The position numbers and the translations under genes were made by a program. Under the pieces are notes generated by a model. That model did not search any database. It was not told where the DNA came from and saw only the letters and a program-made list of their open reading frames with translations. 64,000 nucleotides of DNA, from positions 1 to 64,000 of the forward strand of contig UQLF01000012.1 of the NCBI GenBank assembly GCA_900541875.1, read 5' to 3'. Origin of the DNA: an uncultured Collinsella sp. (GTDB taxonomy: Bacteria > Actinomycetota > Coriobacteriia > Coriobacteriales > Coriobacteriaceae). How positions within the stretch are numbered: position 1 is the stretch's first letter; each line of letters starts with the position of its first letter. Positions 41,424-50,849 of this stretch are shown here, in pieces.

Positions 41424-41921
41424 TCACGAAAAGCGATGTTTGAGCGCTTCGACCACGTTGGACGGGACAAACGTCGATACATCGCTGCCGAGCGAGGCGA
41501 TCTGGCGAACGACCGAGCTTGAGATATAGCCGTACTGCGGCGCACTCATGACAAAGATGGACTCCAGCTCGCTATCCAGGCGATAGTTAAGGTCGGCCTG
41601 CTGCAGCTCATACTCAAAGTCGGTCATGGCGCGCAGACCCTTGACCACGGCCCCCGCCCCCTGCTCACGAGCGAAGTCGACCAAGAGGCCGGTAAAGGGC
41701 AGGACCTCAACGCCGTCGATATCACCGAGCGCCTCGCGGGCCAGCGCCACGCGCTCATCGAGCGTAAACGTGGTGCCCACACCGTTTTTACCCTGCGACT
41801 CGGCAACAGCGACGATCACGCTGGGAAAGATGCGGCGGGCGCGGCGGATCACATCGATATGGCCAAACGTGATGGGATCGAAGGTGCCCGGGACGATCAC
41901 GCGGTTAATGGTGTCATTCAT
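41424..41921 (-). CDS. coaD: Phosphopantetheine adenylyltransferase
   Basis: Transfers AMP to 4'-phosphopantetheine in coenzyme A synthesis. The 165-residue protein has the nucleotidyltransferase motif GTFDPITFGHIDVI, the substrate loop KGLRAMTDFEYELQQADLN and the C-terminal ISSSVVRQIASLG. All key residues are present. The start at 41921 overlaps rsmD by eight bases; the long frame upstream is the rsmD shadow. The rsmD-coaD pair is very common. Confidence 0.97.
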   Translation of the reverse strand: MNDTINRVIVPGTFDPITFGHIDVIRRARRIFPSVIVAVAESQGKNGVGTTFTLDERVALAREALGDIDGVEVLPFTGLLVDFAREQGAGAVVKGLRAMTDFEYELQQADLNYRLDSELESIFVMSAPQYGYISSSVVRQIASLGSDVSTFVPSNVVEALKHRFS

Positions 41922-42570
41922 GGGCGTCCTCCTGAAACGTCGTGGCATCGTTGTTGTCGGCATCGGTGACGGCACTATCGCCCTCACCGTCGTCATCGCC
42001 GACCCAACGGAGCAGGTCGACCGAGGTAATGCCGTAGCGCTTCTCACGTTCAGTCTCAAAGCCTGCCGGATGCGCGCCTGCATCGGCGGCGGCATGCTCA
42101 AACAGGGCATAAGCGCCAGGAGCAAGCAGGCCCTGCTGGGCAAGATTCTGCAGCAATTCCTCGACCGGCTCGGCGCCAAAAGCATAGGGCGGGTCGAGCA
42201 GAACCAGATCAAAGGGACCGCCCGGCACACGGCCGCGCGAGGCACTCGCTAGCATATCGCCCGTGACCACTCGCCAACGCGCACGGTCACGGCAAAGCGA
42301 CTCGATATTCTTGGTAATGAGCCGCGCGGCGTTGCGATCGATCTCAAACGTCGTGAGCGAGCGGGCCCCACGAGAGAGCATCTCGATACCAAGGGCGCCG
42401 GAGCCGCCAAAGGCATCCAGCACACGGACTTCATCCAGATCGAAGTCGAATGCCGACATGACCATAGATGTGCACGCCTCGCGTACGCGATCAGTCGTGG
42501 GGCGGGTGACATCGCGACCACGGGGCTCCTCGATCTTACGACCGCGCCATTCGCCGCCGATGATTCTCAT
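41914..42570 (-). CDS. rsmD: 16S rRNA (guanine(966)-N2)-methyltransferase RsmD
   Basis: A 218-residue SAM-dependent methyltransferase that modifies G966 of 16S rRNA. It starts MRIIGGEWRGRKIEEPRG. VLDAFGGSGALGIEMLSRGA binds SAM, and LVLLDPPYAFG is the catalytic DPPY form of motif IV. The C-terminus extends about 25 acidic residues past the usual end (DDDGEGDSAVTDADN). It overlaps recG by four bases (ATGA), so translation is coupled. Confidence 0.95.
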   Translation of the reverse strand: MRIIGGEWRGRKIEEPRGRDVTRPTTDRVREACTSMVMSAFDFDLDEVRVLDAFGGSGALGIEMLSRGARSLTTFEIDRNAARLITKNIESLCRDRARWRVVTGDMLASASRGRVPGGPFDLVLLDPPYAFGAEPVEELLQNLAQQGLLAPGAYALFEHAAADAGAHPAGFETEREKRYGITSVDLLRWVGDDDGEGDSAVTDADNNDATTFQEDAHE

Positions 42571-44744
42571 CCTCCGCTGACCTCCTTAAAGATATGTCGA
42601 TAACGCATGGCGACCGCGTCGCGCAAGGGACGCGTCGCCACAGAGTCAAGGTTGCAAGCATACCGCAAGAGCTCGACCGCGTCCAAATGGGCCCACTCGA
42701 TAAGCTCCTCGTCGGCGTCCAGGTCCACAAAGCGCAGGGTCACACCGCCATGTTGACGGTAGCCAAGGATCTCGCCCTCGTGGCGCAGACGCAGGTCCAT
42801 CTGGGCGAGCGTAAAGCCATCCGAGGTTTTTTCGAGCGACTGTAGACGGTCTTGTGCCGCCGACGCGCCGCCGTTGCCCTTGGAGTGCGTCATGACCAGG
42901 CACGTGCCCGACACGCTGCCACGGCCCACGCGACCGCGCAGCTGGTGCAGGGCAGCCAAACCAAAGCGCTCGCCGTTCTCGATGACCATGACGGTGGCGT
43001 TAGGCACGTCGACGCCCACCTCGACCACCGTAGTCGAGACGAGCACATCGATCTCGCCACGCTTAAAGGCGTCGATCACGCGATCCTTCTCCCCCGCCGG
43101 CATGCGGCCGTGAAGGCGCTCGATGGCAAGACCCGGCAACGCCAGGCGCAGGCGGTCGAGCTCGGTCGCCGTATCGTGCAGCGGCACAGGGACCGTCACG
43201 CGGCCCTCGTCGTCGCGGGCGATACCGGGCACGTCTTCCAGCTCATCGGCCGAGTCACTCGGCTCCACGAGCGGGCAAATCACGTAGGCCTGCTGACCCT
43301 TTTCATGCGCCTCGCGGATGGCGCCATAGGCGAGGTCGCGGCTCGACTCGGTGAGCACGCGTGTCGTCACGCCAGCGCCAGGGACGGGCCGATGGCGGAT
43401 GATACTCGTGTCCAGATCGCCATAGACCGAAAGCGCCAGCGTACGCGGGATCGGTGTCGCCGTCATAACGAGCAAGTCCGCACCGGGGCCCTTCGCGCGT
43501 AGGGCGTTGCGTTGGCCGACGCCAAACCGGTGCTGCTCATCGATGACCACGAGCGACAGATGCTTGAACGCAACGTTATCCGAAAGCACCGCGTGGGTGC
43601 CAAAGAGCACGTCAAGCTCACCCGATTCCAGCTGTGCATGGATGCGCTCGCGCTCTGAGCCCGGCGTGGCACCCGTCAGAAGCGCCCAGGACATGCCGGC
43701 CTGCGAGAGCAGAGGGCCGGTCTTATCGGCATATTGGCGCGCCAGCACGCCCGTGGGCGCCATAACGCAGGCCTGCGTGCCGCTATCGGCAGCCACAGCC
43801 AGCGCGCAGGCGGCAACGGCGGTCTTACCGGTACCGACATCGCCCAGCAGCAGGCGGTTCATCACGCGCCCGCCATCGCACATATCATGCAGGATGTCTT
43901 GGAACGCGACCTCCTGCTCGTCGCTCAGCGAAAACGGCAGGGCTTCCCTGAGCGCGACCAGGTGCTCGCCCGCGGTGTGGGCATATGGCACCACATCGAC
44001 CAGGCCGCCGTCGTTGCGCAGACGCAGCGCCAGCTGCAGATAGAGGCACTCCTCGTAGGCAAGCCGTGCGCGCGCGATATCGCGCTCAGCCATGCTCGAG
44101 GGAAAGTGGATCGATCGAAGCGCACGAGCATTGCTCATCAGGCGACGCTTAACGCGCAGCGGCGCAGGAATGGGATCGAACGGATTGGCAGCCACTTCGA
44201 GCGCACCGCTCACGATACGGCGCATCCATGCCTGGCTCACGCCGTCACTCACGTAGTGAACCGGCAAAATGGTACCCGCGGCACGCCCGTCCTCGAGCTT
44301 TTCAAAGTGGGGCGAGGCCATCTGCTTAAAACCGTAGGCAAACTCGACCTTGCCCATCACGGCCAGGCGATCGCCCTGCTTGAACTGCTGGGCAATCCAG
44401 GGCTGACGGAAAAAGGCGATTTGCAGCACCCCCGTCTCGTCCACAAGCGAGACCTCGGTCACCTGCATACGCGGACGGGGCTGCTTCTGGACGATTCGGT
44501 CAACCGTGGCGATGATGGTGCACACGGTGCCGATGGGGGCCATCTCGATGGACCAGGAGCGCGTAAAGTCGAGATATCGATGAGGGATATGGAGAAGGAG
44601 GTCCCCCACCGTCCGAATTCCCAGACGGCGAAGGGCCTCCTCACGTTTACCCGAAACATATTTGAGTCGCGCGATATCCTCGTCGAGCGCATTGCTCTGG
44701 ACAAAACGCTCCGAAACGCGCGGCACGGAGCACAGCTCGGACAT
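42567..44744 (-). CDS. recG: ATP-dependent DNA helicase RecG
   Basis: Branch-migrates Holliday junctions and stalled forks. The 725-residue protein has an N-terminal wedge/OB domain (LRRLGIRTVGDLLLHIPHRY). The helicase core has Walker A LLGDVGTGKTAVAAC, DEQH motif VVIDEQHRFGVGQR, TATPIPRTLAL, HGRMPAGEKD and QLRGRVGRG. The C-terminal TRG-wedge region follows. The sequence is complete with standard spacing. It lies in the Asp23-fakA-recG run seen in Bacillus. Confidence 0.97.
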   Translation of the reverse strand: MSELCSVPRVSERFVQSNALDEDIARLKYVSGKREEALRRLGIRTVGDLLLHIPHRYLDFTRSWSIEMAPIGTVCTIIATVDRIVQKQPRPRMQVTEVSLVDETGVLQIAFFRQPWIAQQFKQGDRLAVMGKVEFAYGFKQMASPHFEKLEDGRAAGTILPVHYVSDGVSQAWMRRIVSGALEVAANPFDPIPAPLRVKRRLMSNARALRSIHFPSSMAERDIARARLAYEECLYLQLALRLRNDGGLVDVVPYAHTAGEHLVALREALPFSLSDEQEVAFQDILHDMCDGGRVMNRLLLGDVGTGKTAVAACALAVAADSGTQACVMAPTGVLARQYADKTGPLLSQAGMSWALLTGATPGSERERIHAQLESGELDVLFGTHAVLSDNVAFKHLSLVVIDEQHRFGVGQRNALRAKGPGADLLVMTATPIPRTLALSVYGDLDTSIIRHRPVPGAGVTTRVLTESSRDLAYGAIREAHEKGQQAYVICPLVEPSDSADELEDVPGIARDDEGRVTVPVPLHDTATELDRLRLALPGLAIERLHGRMPAGEKDRVIDAFKRGEIDVLVSTTVVEVGVDVPNATVMVIENGERFGLAALHQLRGRVGRGSVSGTCLVMTHSKGNGGASAAQDRLQSLEKTSDGFTLAQMDLRLRHEGEILGYRQHGGVTLRFVDLDADEELIEWAHLDAVELLRYACNLDSVATRPLRDAVAMRYRHIFKEVSGG

Positions 44745-44753
44745 AGGCAGAGC

Positions 44754-46415
44754 CTACTCGATCGAGAAAATCACGGGATAGAGTGGCTGCTCGCCACGAT
44801 GGGCGTCGATCTCCAGGTCGGGCTGAGCCTCCTCGATGGCGTCGACGATCTCCTGGAAGGCCTCATCGGACAGCTCCTCGCCGGCCAGAATCGTCAACGT
44901 ATCGCCTTCCTCTTCCTCCTGCATGCGGTTGATGCAATCGAGCGTAACCTGCTTCACGTCGGATCCGACCACATCGATGGAGCCGGCGATGATGCCCATG
45001 ACATCACCGGAGTGAATCGGCGAGCCGTCGGAGGCGCTGGAATCGCGCACGGCACGGGTGACCTCGCCATCGCGAACCTCGCTGATGGCGTCGACCATGG
45101 CGGCAACAGCATCCTCGAGCTCAGAATCGGGCAGGACCGCGAACAGCGCGGAGAATGCCTGCGGAACAGTCTTGGTGGGAACGACGGCAACCTTCTTGTC
45201 GGTGCAGGCTGAGGCAGCGGCCTCGGCAGCCATGCGGATGTTGCCGTTGTTGGGCAGGATAATGACCGAGGTCGCGTTGACCTGGTCCACCGCGCTCAGC
45301 AGGTCGGCGGTCGAGGGGTTCATGGTCTGGCCACCGGATACGACCACGTCGACGCCGAGGGACTTGAGAATGTCGGCCTCGCCGGAACCGGCGGCAACGG
45401 CGACAAACCCCAGTGCCTTGGCGGGCTCGGCGGCCTTTTCCTGGTCCTCGTGAATCTTGGCGGTACGGTCGTGGGCCTCCATCTCCATGTTGTGGATAAA
45501 GACCTCATAGATCTGACCGAGCTGCAGCATGTGCTCGAGCACCAGGTTGGGGGTGTTGGAGTGCACGTGAATCTTATAGTCGGGGTAGGCGCCCACGAGC
45601 AGCTCGCAGTCGCCCATGGAGCCCAGAAACTTAAGGCACTCATCCTCGTCAAACGGGGCGTCGGCCTTAAAGAGGAACTCGTTGCAGTAGCGGAACTCCG
45701 AGCCTTCCCAATCGTCATTGGCCTCGATCTCAACACGGCCAAGAGCGGCATCGCGGGCAGAGCCGGCGGAGTCAAACGTAGCGGAGAAATCCTCGACCAC
45801 GGTGCTGCGACCAAGAGCGGCAGCCACAAAGTTCTCGAGGAAAATGGCAAATCCAAAGGCGCCGGAGTCGACCACGCCGTTCTCCTTGAGGACGGGCAGC
45901 AGGTCGGGCGTGCGGGCGACGGACTGGTACGCCTCGACGACGATAGCATCGAGCGCATCCTCGGCCGAGAACTTCTTCTTCTCGCACTCGTCTGCCTTGG
46001 TCGAGACATCACGCAGGACCGTGAGGATCGTGCCCTCGATGGGCTTACGAACAGCCTGGAAGGCAACCTTAACGGCACGACGGAAGGCGAAGGCAATGTT
46101 GGCGGACGTAACGGGCTCATCGGCAGAGATAAGGCCCTCGGCCACGCCGCGCAGAATCTGCGAGGTGATGACGCCGGAGTTGCCGCGAGCACCCATCAGG
46201 GAGCCGTGGGTAATGGCGCCGGCGATGGCCTCCATGTCGGCATCGGCGGGAAGGGCGGAAAGCTCCTTGGTCACCGAGGCAAGCGTGAGCGACATGTTGG
46301 TGCCGGTGTCGCCGTCGGGTACGGGGAAGACGTTGAGCTTGTTGATCTCCTCGGCCTTTTCGGAAACGGCAGCCGCAGCGATCGGAAAACAGGTGCGAAT
46401 GGTCTTTGCAATCAT
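44754..46415 (-). CDS. DAK2-domain fatty acid kinase subunit (FakA/YloV-like)
   Basis: The ATP-binding subunit of a fatty acid kinase that phosphorylates FakB-bound exogenous fatty acids. The 553-residue length matches FakA. The N-terminal DAK2 domain has INKLNVFPVPDGDTGTNMSLT (metal and ATP) and ITHGSLMGARGNSGVITSQ. The middle VDSGAFGFAIFLE and the C-terminal domain with VVSGGQTMNPSTADLL and ILPNNGNIRMAAEAAA match the YloV form. The FakB (DegV) partner is not in the window. Near plsX and acpP it fits feeding acyl-phosphate to phospholipid synthesis. Confidence 0.9.
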   Translation of the reverse strand: MIAKTIRTCFPIAAAAVSEKAEEINKLNVFPVPDGDTGTNMSLTLASVTKELSALPADADMEAIAGAITHGSLMGARGNSGVITSQILRGVAEGLISADEPVTSANIAFAFRRAVKVAFQAVRKPIEGTILTVLRDVSTKADECEKKKFSAEDALDAIVVEAYQSVARTPDLLPVLKENGVVDSGAFGFAIFLENFVAAALGRSTVVEDFSATFDSAGSARDAALGRVEIEANDDWEGSEFRYCNEFLFKADAPFDEDECLKFLGSMGDCELLVGAYPDYKIHVHSNTPNLVLEHMLQLGQIYEVFIHNMEMEAHDRTAKIHEDQEKAAEPAKALGFVAVAAGSGEADILKSLGVDVVVSGGQTMNPSTADLLSAVDQVNATSVIILPNNGNIRMAAEAAASACTDKKVAVVPTKTVPQAFSALFAVLPDSELEDAVAAMVDAISEVRDGEVTRAVRDSSASDGSPIHSGDVMGIIAGSIDVVGSDVKQVTLDCINRMQEEEEGDTLTILAGEELSDEAFQEIVDAIEEAQPDLEIDAHRGEQPLYPVIFSIE

Positions 46416-46442
46416 GAGTGGTGAAATCTCCGTATTCGGATG

Positions 46443-46799
46443 CTAGTTCAGACGGCTCTTGAGCGCGTCGATGTGAATGCCGATCTTAAGGCTGGCGGGA
46501 TCGATCTGGGCGATCTCCTGCAGGGTGAAGGCAACGGAACTCGAAAGATTGTGGCAGACGGACTTCATGTTGACGCCGTTCTCGAGCACGACGTGAAGAT
46601 CGACCGTGAGGCCGTTCTCGTCGGCGGAGACAAGCACGCCCTTGCGGAGGCGCTGACCGGCAAGCAGGCGCACGCTCCCGGCGCCCTGGAGCTGTTCGGC
46701 CATACCGACGACGCCATAGCACGTCATCGCGGCATAACCGGCAATATCGGCAATAACGTCATTCGAGACGCTCAGGCTGCCGTTAATGGTCTCAGACAC
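46443..46799 (-). CDS. Asp23/Gls24 family protein (YloU-like)
   Basis: A 118-residue Asp23-family protein. It starts at GTG 46799, six bases after AAGGAG; the upstream frame is not needed. It has INGSLSVSNDVIADIAGYAA, TCYGVVGMAEQ and the later LTVDLHVVLENGVNMKSVC. It lies directly before fakA, as yloU precedes yloV in Bacillus. The gene pair is thought to link envelope stress and fatty acid use (inference). Compare the paralogue at 392-754. Confidence 0.88.
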   Translation of the reverse strand: MSETINGSLSVSNDVIADIAGYAAMTCYGVVGMAEQLQGAGSVRLLAGQRLRKGVLVSADENGLTVDLHVVLENGVNMKSVCHNLSSSVAFTLQEIAQIDPASLKIGIHIDALKSRLN

Positions 46800-46957
46800 A
46801 AGAATCTCCTTATCTGGTGCTCGCGGCACCATGTCGTGGGAGCAATCACTGCAATATTTTACAACGAGCGCGCCATGTTGAGGTGGTGGGTCGCGGGATT
46901 ACATCCTCGACACGAAATGTTGATACGGTAACGTTCGCCACAGGCGATCGAGGCATG

Positions 46958-46987
46958 AAAAAACCCGCCGTATAAACGACGGGTTTT
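46958..46987 (-). terminator. Terminator of tRNA-Asn
   Basis: AAAACCCGTCGT and ACGGCGGGTTTT arms with a short loop and a following T-run on the minus strand, six bases after the tRNA 3' end. Confidence 0.85.
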
Positions 46988-46993
46988 ACAACC

Positions 46994-47068
46994 TGGCTCC
47001 CCGGGTAGGACTCGAACCTACAACAGCGCGGTTAACAGCCGCGTGCTCTACCATTGAGCTACCGAGGA
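46994..47068 (-). tRNA. tRNA-Asn (GTT)
   Basis: A 75-base cloverleaf including an encoded CCA. The acceptor stem pairs TCCTCGG with CCGGGGA. The D arm contains AGCTCAATGGTAGAGC, the anticodon arm reads GCGGCTGTTAACCGC with anticodon GTT, and the T arm has GTAGGTTCGAGTCCTAC. It stands alone between rpoD and the Asp23 gene. Confidence 0.97.
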
Positions 47069-47154
47069 ATAGGTGCGTGCTCTCAAGCAACGAAGTTTAT
47101 TATACGGGCGATTGGGCGAAGGGCAAGAACTTTTTTGAGAATTTTTCCGACCCA

Positions 47155-47206
47155 GTCATTGGGGACGTTCTTAAACGACTAGTCATTCAAGAACGTCCCC
47201 AATGAC
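47155..47206. repeat. Class A palindromic repeat downstream of rpoD
   Basis: Arms GTCATTGGGGACGTTCTT and AAGAACGTCCCCAATGAC are perfect complements of 18 bases. They flank a 16-base spacer with ACTAGTCATT. Same size and layout as 19435-19486; the right arm is followed by TAG as there. Confidence 0.9.
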
Positions 47207-47224
47207 TAGGACTGCCCCCAAGTG

Positions 47225-47255
47225 CCGGCAGAAAAGGAACGTCCCTAACTGCCGG
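47225..47255. repeat. Degenerate palindrome next to the class A repeat
   Basis: CCGGCAG and CTGCCGG arms enclose GGAACGTCCC, a variant of the repeat core. It may also serve as the rpoD terminator, although no clear T-run follows. Confidence 0.5.
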
Positions 47256-47274
47256 AACGGAAACGCCGTAACTA

Positions 47275-48624
47275 CTAAGACTCGATGTAATCCTTCAGCT
47301 TGCTGCTGCGGCTCGGGTGGCGGAGCTTAGCCAGGGTCTTGGACTCGATCTGGCGGATACGCTCGCGCGTGACGCCAAACTCGCGACCGACTTCCTCGAG
47401 CGTGCGGGGATGTCCGTCAACGAGACCAAAGCGCAGCTCGATAACCTTGCGCTCGCGATCGGCAAGCGAATCGAGCACCTGGGTGAGCTGCTCCTGCAGC
47501 ATGGAGAAGCTGGCGGCATCGGGCGGAACGATAGCCTGGGAGTCCTCGATGAAGTCGCCCAGCTGGGAATCCTCTTCCTCGCCGATGGGGGTCTCGAGCG
47601 ACACGGGCTCCTGCGAAATCTTCTGGATCTCGCGGACGCGGTCGGCGCTCATGTCCATCTCGGCACCGATCTCCTCGGGGGTCGGGTCGCGGCCAAGGTC
47701 CTGAAGGAGCTGGCGCTGCACGCGGACGAGCTTGTTGATGGTCTCGACCATGTGCACCGGAATACGGATGGTACGGGCCTGGTCGGCGATAGCGCGCGTG
47801 ATGGCCTGACGGATCCACCACGTGGCGTACGTGGAGAACTTAAAGCCCTTCTGGTAGTCGAACTTCTCAACGGCGCGAATCAGGCCGAGGTTGCCCTCCT
47901 GGATCAGGTCCAAGAACAGCATGCCGCGGCCGACATAGCGCTTGGCGATGGAGACGACCAGACGCAGGTTGGCGCTGATGAGTGCCTGCTTGGCTTCGAG
48001 GCCCACGTTCTCAATGCGCGTAAGACGACGCATCTCGGCACGCGTGAGCTCGAGCTCGCCTGCCTCGTGGGCCTCGAGCTTCTCGGTGGCCTCGAGACCG
48101 GCCTCGATCTTCATGGCCAGATCGACCTCTTCGGAGGCGGTCAGCAGGTCGACCTTGCCGATCTCCTTGAGGTACATACGGACCGGATCGCCGGTCAGCA
48201 TCACCGTGGAGGCATCGATGCCACGCACGCGCGAGCGTGAACGGGACGTGCGCACGGTGCGCTTCTTCTTGCTCTTGGAAGAACCCATCTCGGCGTCGGC
48301 CTGACGGGCCATCTTGAGCTCGTGATCATCGAGCGAGCCGGAATCGTGCTCGTCGTCATCATCGAAATCGTCGGTATCGCTATCGTTATCGTCATCGTCG
48401 ACGTCCATGGGGGCGTCGTCGTTACCGCTCGCGGAGATAATCTGGATGCCGCTGTTGCGCAGCGCGGAATACACCGCGGTGAGCTGATCGCCAGAAACAT
48501 CGATATCCTTCAGGGCGACCTGAATCTCGTCCTCGGTTACCGAAGTCCTGTTTGAGCCGTTGCCCATGAGCTTTGCAACGTAGGATTCCAGCCCAGTACC
48601 CGTGCTCTCAGTCTTTTTTGGCAC
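47275..48624 (-). CDS. rpoD: Primary RNA polymerase sigma factor RpoD (SigA)
   Basis: The housekeeping sigma factor, 449 residues. An N-terminal region 1.1 is followed by a very acidic, Asp-rich linker (about 75-95) and a basic patch (SKSKKKRTVRTSRSRSR). Region 1.2-2 has DPVRMYLKEIG, LISANLRLVVSIAKRY, FLDLIQEGNLGLIRAVEKFD and FKFSTYATWWIRQAI. Region 3 has RTIRIPVHMVETINK, and region 4 ends TLEEVGREFGVTRERIRQIE. The GTG at 48624 has AAGGGAG six bases upstream. dnaG precedes it, as in many bacteria. Confidence 0.97.
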   Translation of the reverse strand: MPKKTESTGTGLESYVAKLMGNGSNRTSVTEDEIQVALKDIDVSGDQLTAVYSALRNSGIQIISASGNDDAPMDVDDDDNDSDTDDFDDDDEHDSGSLDDHELKMARQADAEMGSSKSKKKRTVRTSRSRSRVRGIDASTVMLTGDPVRMYLKEIGKVDLLTASEEVDLAMKIEAGLEATEKLEAHEAGELELTRAEMRRLTRIENVGLEAKQALISANLRLVVSIAKRYVGRGMLFLDLIQEGNLGLIRAVEKFDYQKGFKFSTYATWWIRQAITRAIADQARTIRIPVHMVETINKLVRVQRQLLQDLGRDPTPEEIGAEMDMSADRVREIQKISQEPVSLETPIGEEEDSQLGDFIEDSQAIVPPDAASFSMLQEQLTQVLDSLADRERKVIELRFGLVDGHPRTLEEVGREFGVTRERIRQIESKTLAKLRHPSRSSKLKDYIES

Positions 48625-48656
48625 AGATTCTCCCTTCATAGTCCACAGGACTTAAT

Positions 48657-48662
48657 ACTATA
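48657..48662 (-). promoter_or_regulatory. Extended -10 promoter of rpoD
   Basis: TGCTATAGT on the minus strand, an extended -10 element 33 bases before the rpoD start. No good -35 is visible, which is acceptable for this class. It lets rpoD be transcribed apart from dnaG. Confidence 0.6.
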
Positions 48663-48734
48663 GCACACACATGGACGTCTATACCCAAAAAGAGGACTGG
48701 ATATAGGCGAGAATACGCTGGTTGACCACAACAT

Positions 48735-50849
48735 CTAGGCCTGCTCGGCGCCCGCCGTCTCCAAACCAATCAAATTGAACGGGTCAGCCACACCACCGAT
48801 CGACTTTTGAAGCTCACGTTGGCGCTGAGAATCTTGCATCGCCTGCATCGTCAGCACGCGGCGCGCTTCATCGTCGAGCGACCGGTCCTGACGCAGCTTG
48901 GCCTGTGCGGCGCGCATGCGGCGCTTGATGGTATAGAGCTCGAGGGTGTCGAGCATAAAAACGATGTTCGTCTCGGTAGGATGCTTGCTCGTCGACGAAA
49001 TTCGCCCGGCGCTGACAAGCGACGCTGCCTCGGGACACACCGCGCGCGCCGCATCCATGCACGCCGCGGGGTCGGTGCCCGGCGGCGTCGCCAACACGGC
49101 CCATGCGATGGACTCGTGGCGCGGATCCACCCACTCGATCGAGCAGATGCGGTCGGCATACGTGCGGAACAGGTCGGGATAACTCGTGAGCATCGTCAGC
49201 AGCTCGCGCTCCCCTGCCAGGGATTTCCGCTCCAGACCGGTCAAAACAATCGGCATCGACGGGGCAGCCGTCGCGCTTGAACTATCGGCAGCGGGCGCAG
49301 CGCTTTCCATCCCCGCTGGCACATCGATTGGCGGCAGATCCTCGTCGACCTCCACCGGCACGGCCCCATAGGCATCAAGCGGAACGTAGTCGTACGGGTC
49401 CTCCTCGACCGGTGCGGACACCGGCGGCGTCGCACCCGATGCCCAAGCGCCGCGACCGGCATCGTGAGAACCCGACGCCCGACCGCCCGCATTTCCAGAG
49501 CGCTCGGCCTGCGCCCTCTGGCGTTCATAGTTTTGCTCGCGACGGCGCTCAGCATCTTCGCGCTTGGCGACATCGCGAAACACGCGGCCCGAGCTCGCAC
49601 GCACGGTCTCCAGATCCAAACCCAGCAGATCGGCAATCTGGATAAAGTACGTATCGATCATGTAGCTATCGCGCAGCGGATAGATAAGCGTCAGCGCATC
49701 CTCGAGCGCCTTGGCGCGACCGCCCGGCGTGGTGATGTCGCTCGACTCCTGCAGCGAACGGTAGACAAAGTCCATGAGGGGCTCGGCAGCGTCGATGCGC
49801 GTCTGCAGCTCCTGTCCACCATGCGCCGTGATGAACTCCATGGGATCGTTGCCGTCGGGCAGCACCACGCAGCGCAGGTCCATCGAATCCTGCTCAATAA
49901 ACTGAATCGCGCGACGGGCGGCCTTTTGACCGGCGGCATCGCCGTCAAACATATACACGATGCGCTTAGCAAAGCGGGTAAGCGTCTTGACGTGATGCTC
50001 CGTGAGCGCGGTGCCCAGCGTGGCGACGACGTTTTTAATCCCCGCCTCCCAACAGGCGATGCAGTCTGTATAGCCCTCTACCACGATGGCGGTATCCTGC
50101 GCGACGATAAACTCCTTGGCCCAATTAAAGCCGTAGAGGTTTCGCTTTTTATGAAACACGCTCGTCTCGGCGGTGTTGAGGTACTTGGGTTGGCCGTCAC
50201 CCATGATGCGCCCGCCAAAGGCAATGTTGTGACCCTGCTCGTCAAAGATGGGAAACATCACGCGGTCGTAGAAGCGGTCGGCAAGCTGCCCGCGCCCACG
50301 GCTCACGGCCACGTTGGCATCGATCATCTCCTGCGGGGTAAAGCCCGCCTGGGACAGGTGCGACACCAGCGCGTTGCGACCCGGCGCAAAGCCCAGGCAG
50401 TAGCGGCGGCAGACGTCGCCACCCATGCCGCGGCTGGCAAAGTACTCGCGTGGACGGCCGTCCTTACCGCGCATAAGCATCGTGTGGTAGAACTGGGCGG
50501 TCTCGGCGCACAGATCGTAGATGCGGGCACGCTTGGTACCGCGCTCGCGGCGATCTCCGGTGTCATGCAGCTCAATACCCGCGCGGTCGGCCAAATAACG
50601 GATTGACTCGGGAAAGCTCAGGTTCTCGCGCTTCATGATATAGGTGAAGACGTCGCCGCCCTCGCCGCAGCCAAAGCAATGCCACACCTGCGTGGCGGGA
50701 ATAATGTGGAAGGACGGAGTCTTTTCGCCATGAAAGGGGCAGCATCCCCAAAACTCATGGCCGCGAGGCTTGAGCTCAACCGTTTCCTGCACGATGGCGA
50801 CTAGGTCGGACGCAGCGCGTACCTGGTCTTTTTCCTCATCGCTAATCAC
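48735..50849 (-). CDS. dnaG: DNA primase
   Basis: Synthesises RNA primers for replication. The 704-residue protein has the N-terminal CHC2 zinc finger (CPFHGEKTPSF, WHCFGCGEGGDVF). The TOPRIM core has VVEGYTDCIACWEAG and YMFDGDAAGQKAARRA. A C-terminal helicase-interaction domain follows a low-complexity Pro/Ala/Ser/Asp linker (about 440-540). The linker is longer than in Bacillus. It overlaps ribF by eight bases. The ribF-dnaG-rpoD run is the macromolecular-synthesis region of this genome. Confidence 0.97.
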   Translation of the reverse strand: MISDEEKDQVRAASDLVAIVQETVELKPRGHEFWGCCPFHGEKTPSFHIIPATQVWHCFGCGEGGDVFTYIMKRENLSFPESIRYLADRAGIELHDTGDRRERGTKRARIYDLCAETAQFYHTMLMRGKDGRPREYFASRGMGGDVCRRYCLGFAPGRNALVSHLSQAGFTPQEMIDANVAVSRGRGQLADRFYDRVMFPIFDEQGHNIAFGGRIMGDGQPKYLNTAETSVFHKKRNLYGFNWAKEFIVAQDTAIVVEGYTDCIACWEAGIKNVVATLGTALTEHHVKTLTRFAKRIVYMFDGDAAGQKAARRAIQFIEQDSMDLRCVVLPDGNDPMEFITAHGGQELQTRIDAAEPLMDFVYRSLQESSDITTPGGRAKALEDALTLIYPLRDSYMIDTYFIQIADLLGLDLETVRASSGRVFRDVAKREDAERRREQNYERQRAQAERSGNAGGRASGSHDAGRGAWASGATPPVSAPVEEDPYDYVPLDAYGAVPVEVDEDLPPIDVPAGMESAAPAADSSSATAAPSMPIVLTGLERKSLAGERELLTMLTSYPDLFRTYADRICSIEWVDPRHESIAWAVLATPPGTDPAACMDAARAVCPEAASLVSAGRISSTSKHPTETNIVFMLDTLELYTIKRRMRAAQAKLRQDRSLDDEARRVLTMQAMQDSQRQRELQKSIGGVADPFNLIGLETAGAEQA

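Noticed and set aside
48300..48420. Asp-codon repeat in rpoD (GAC/GAT runs) as a possible tandem repeat element
   Set aside because: It encodes the acidic linker of the sigma factor with mixed codons and has no regular repeat unit.
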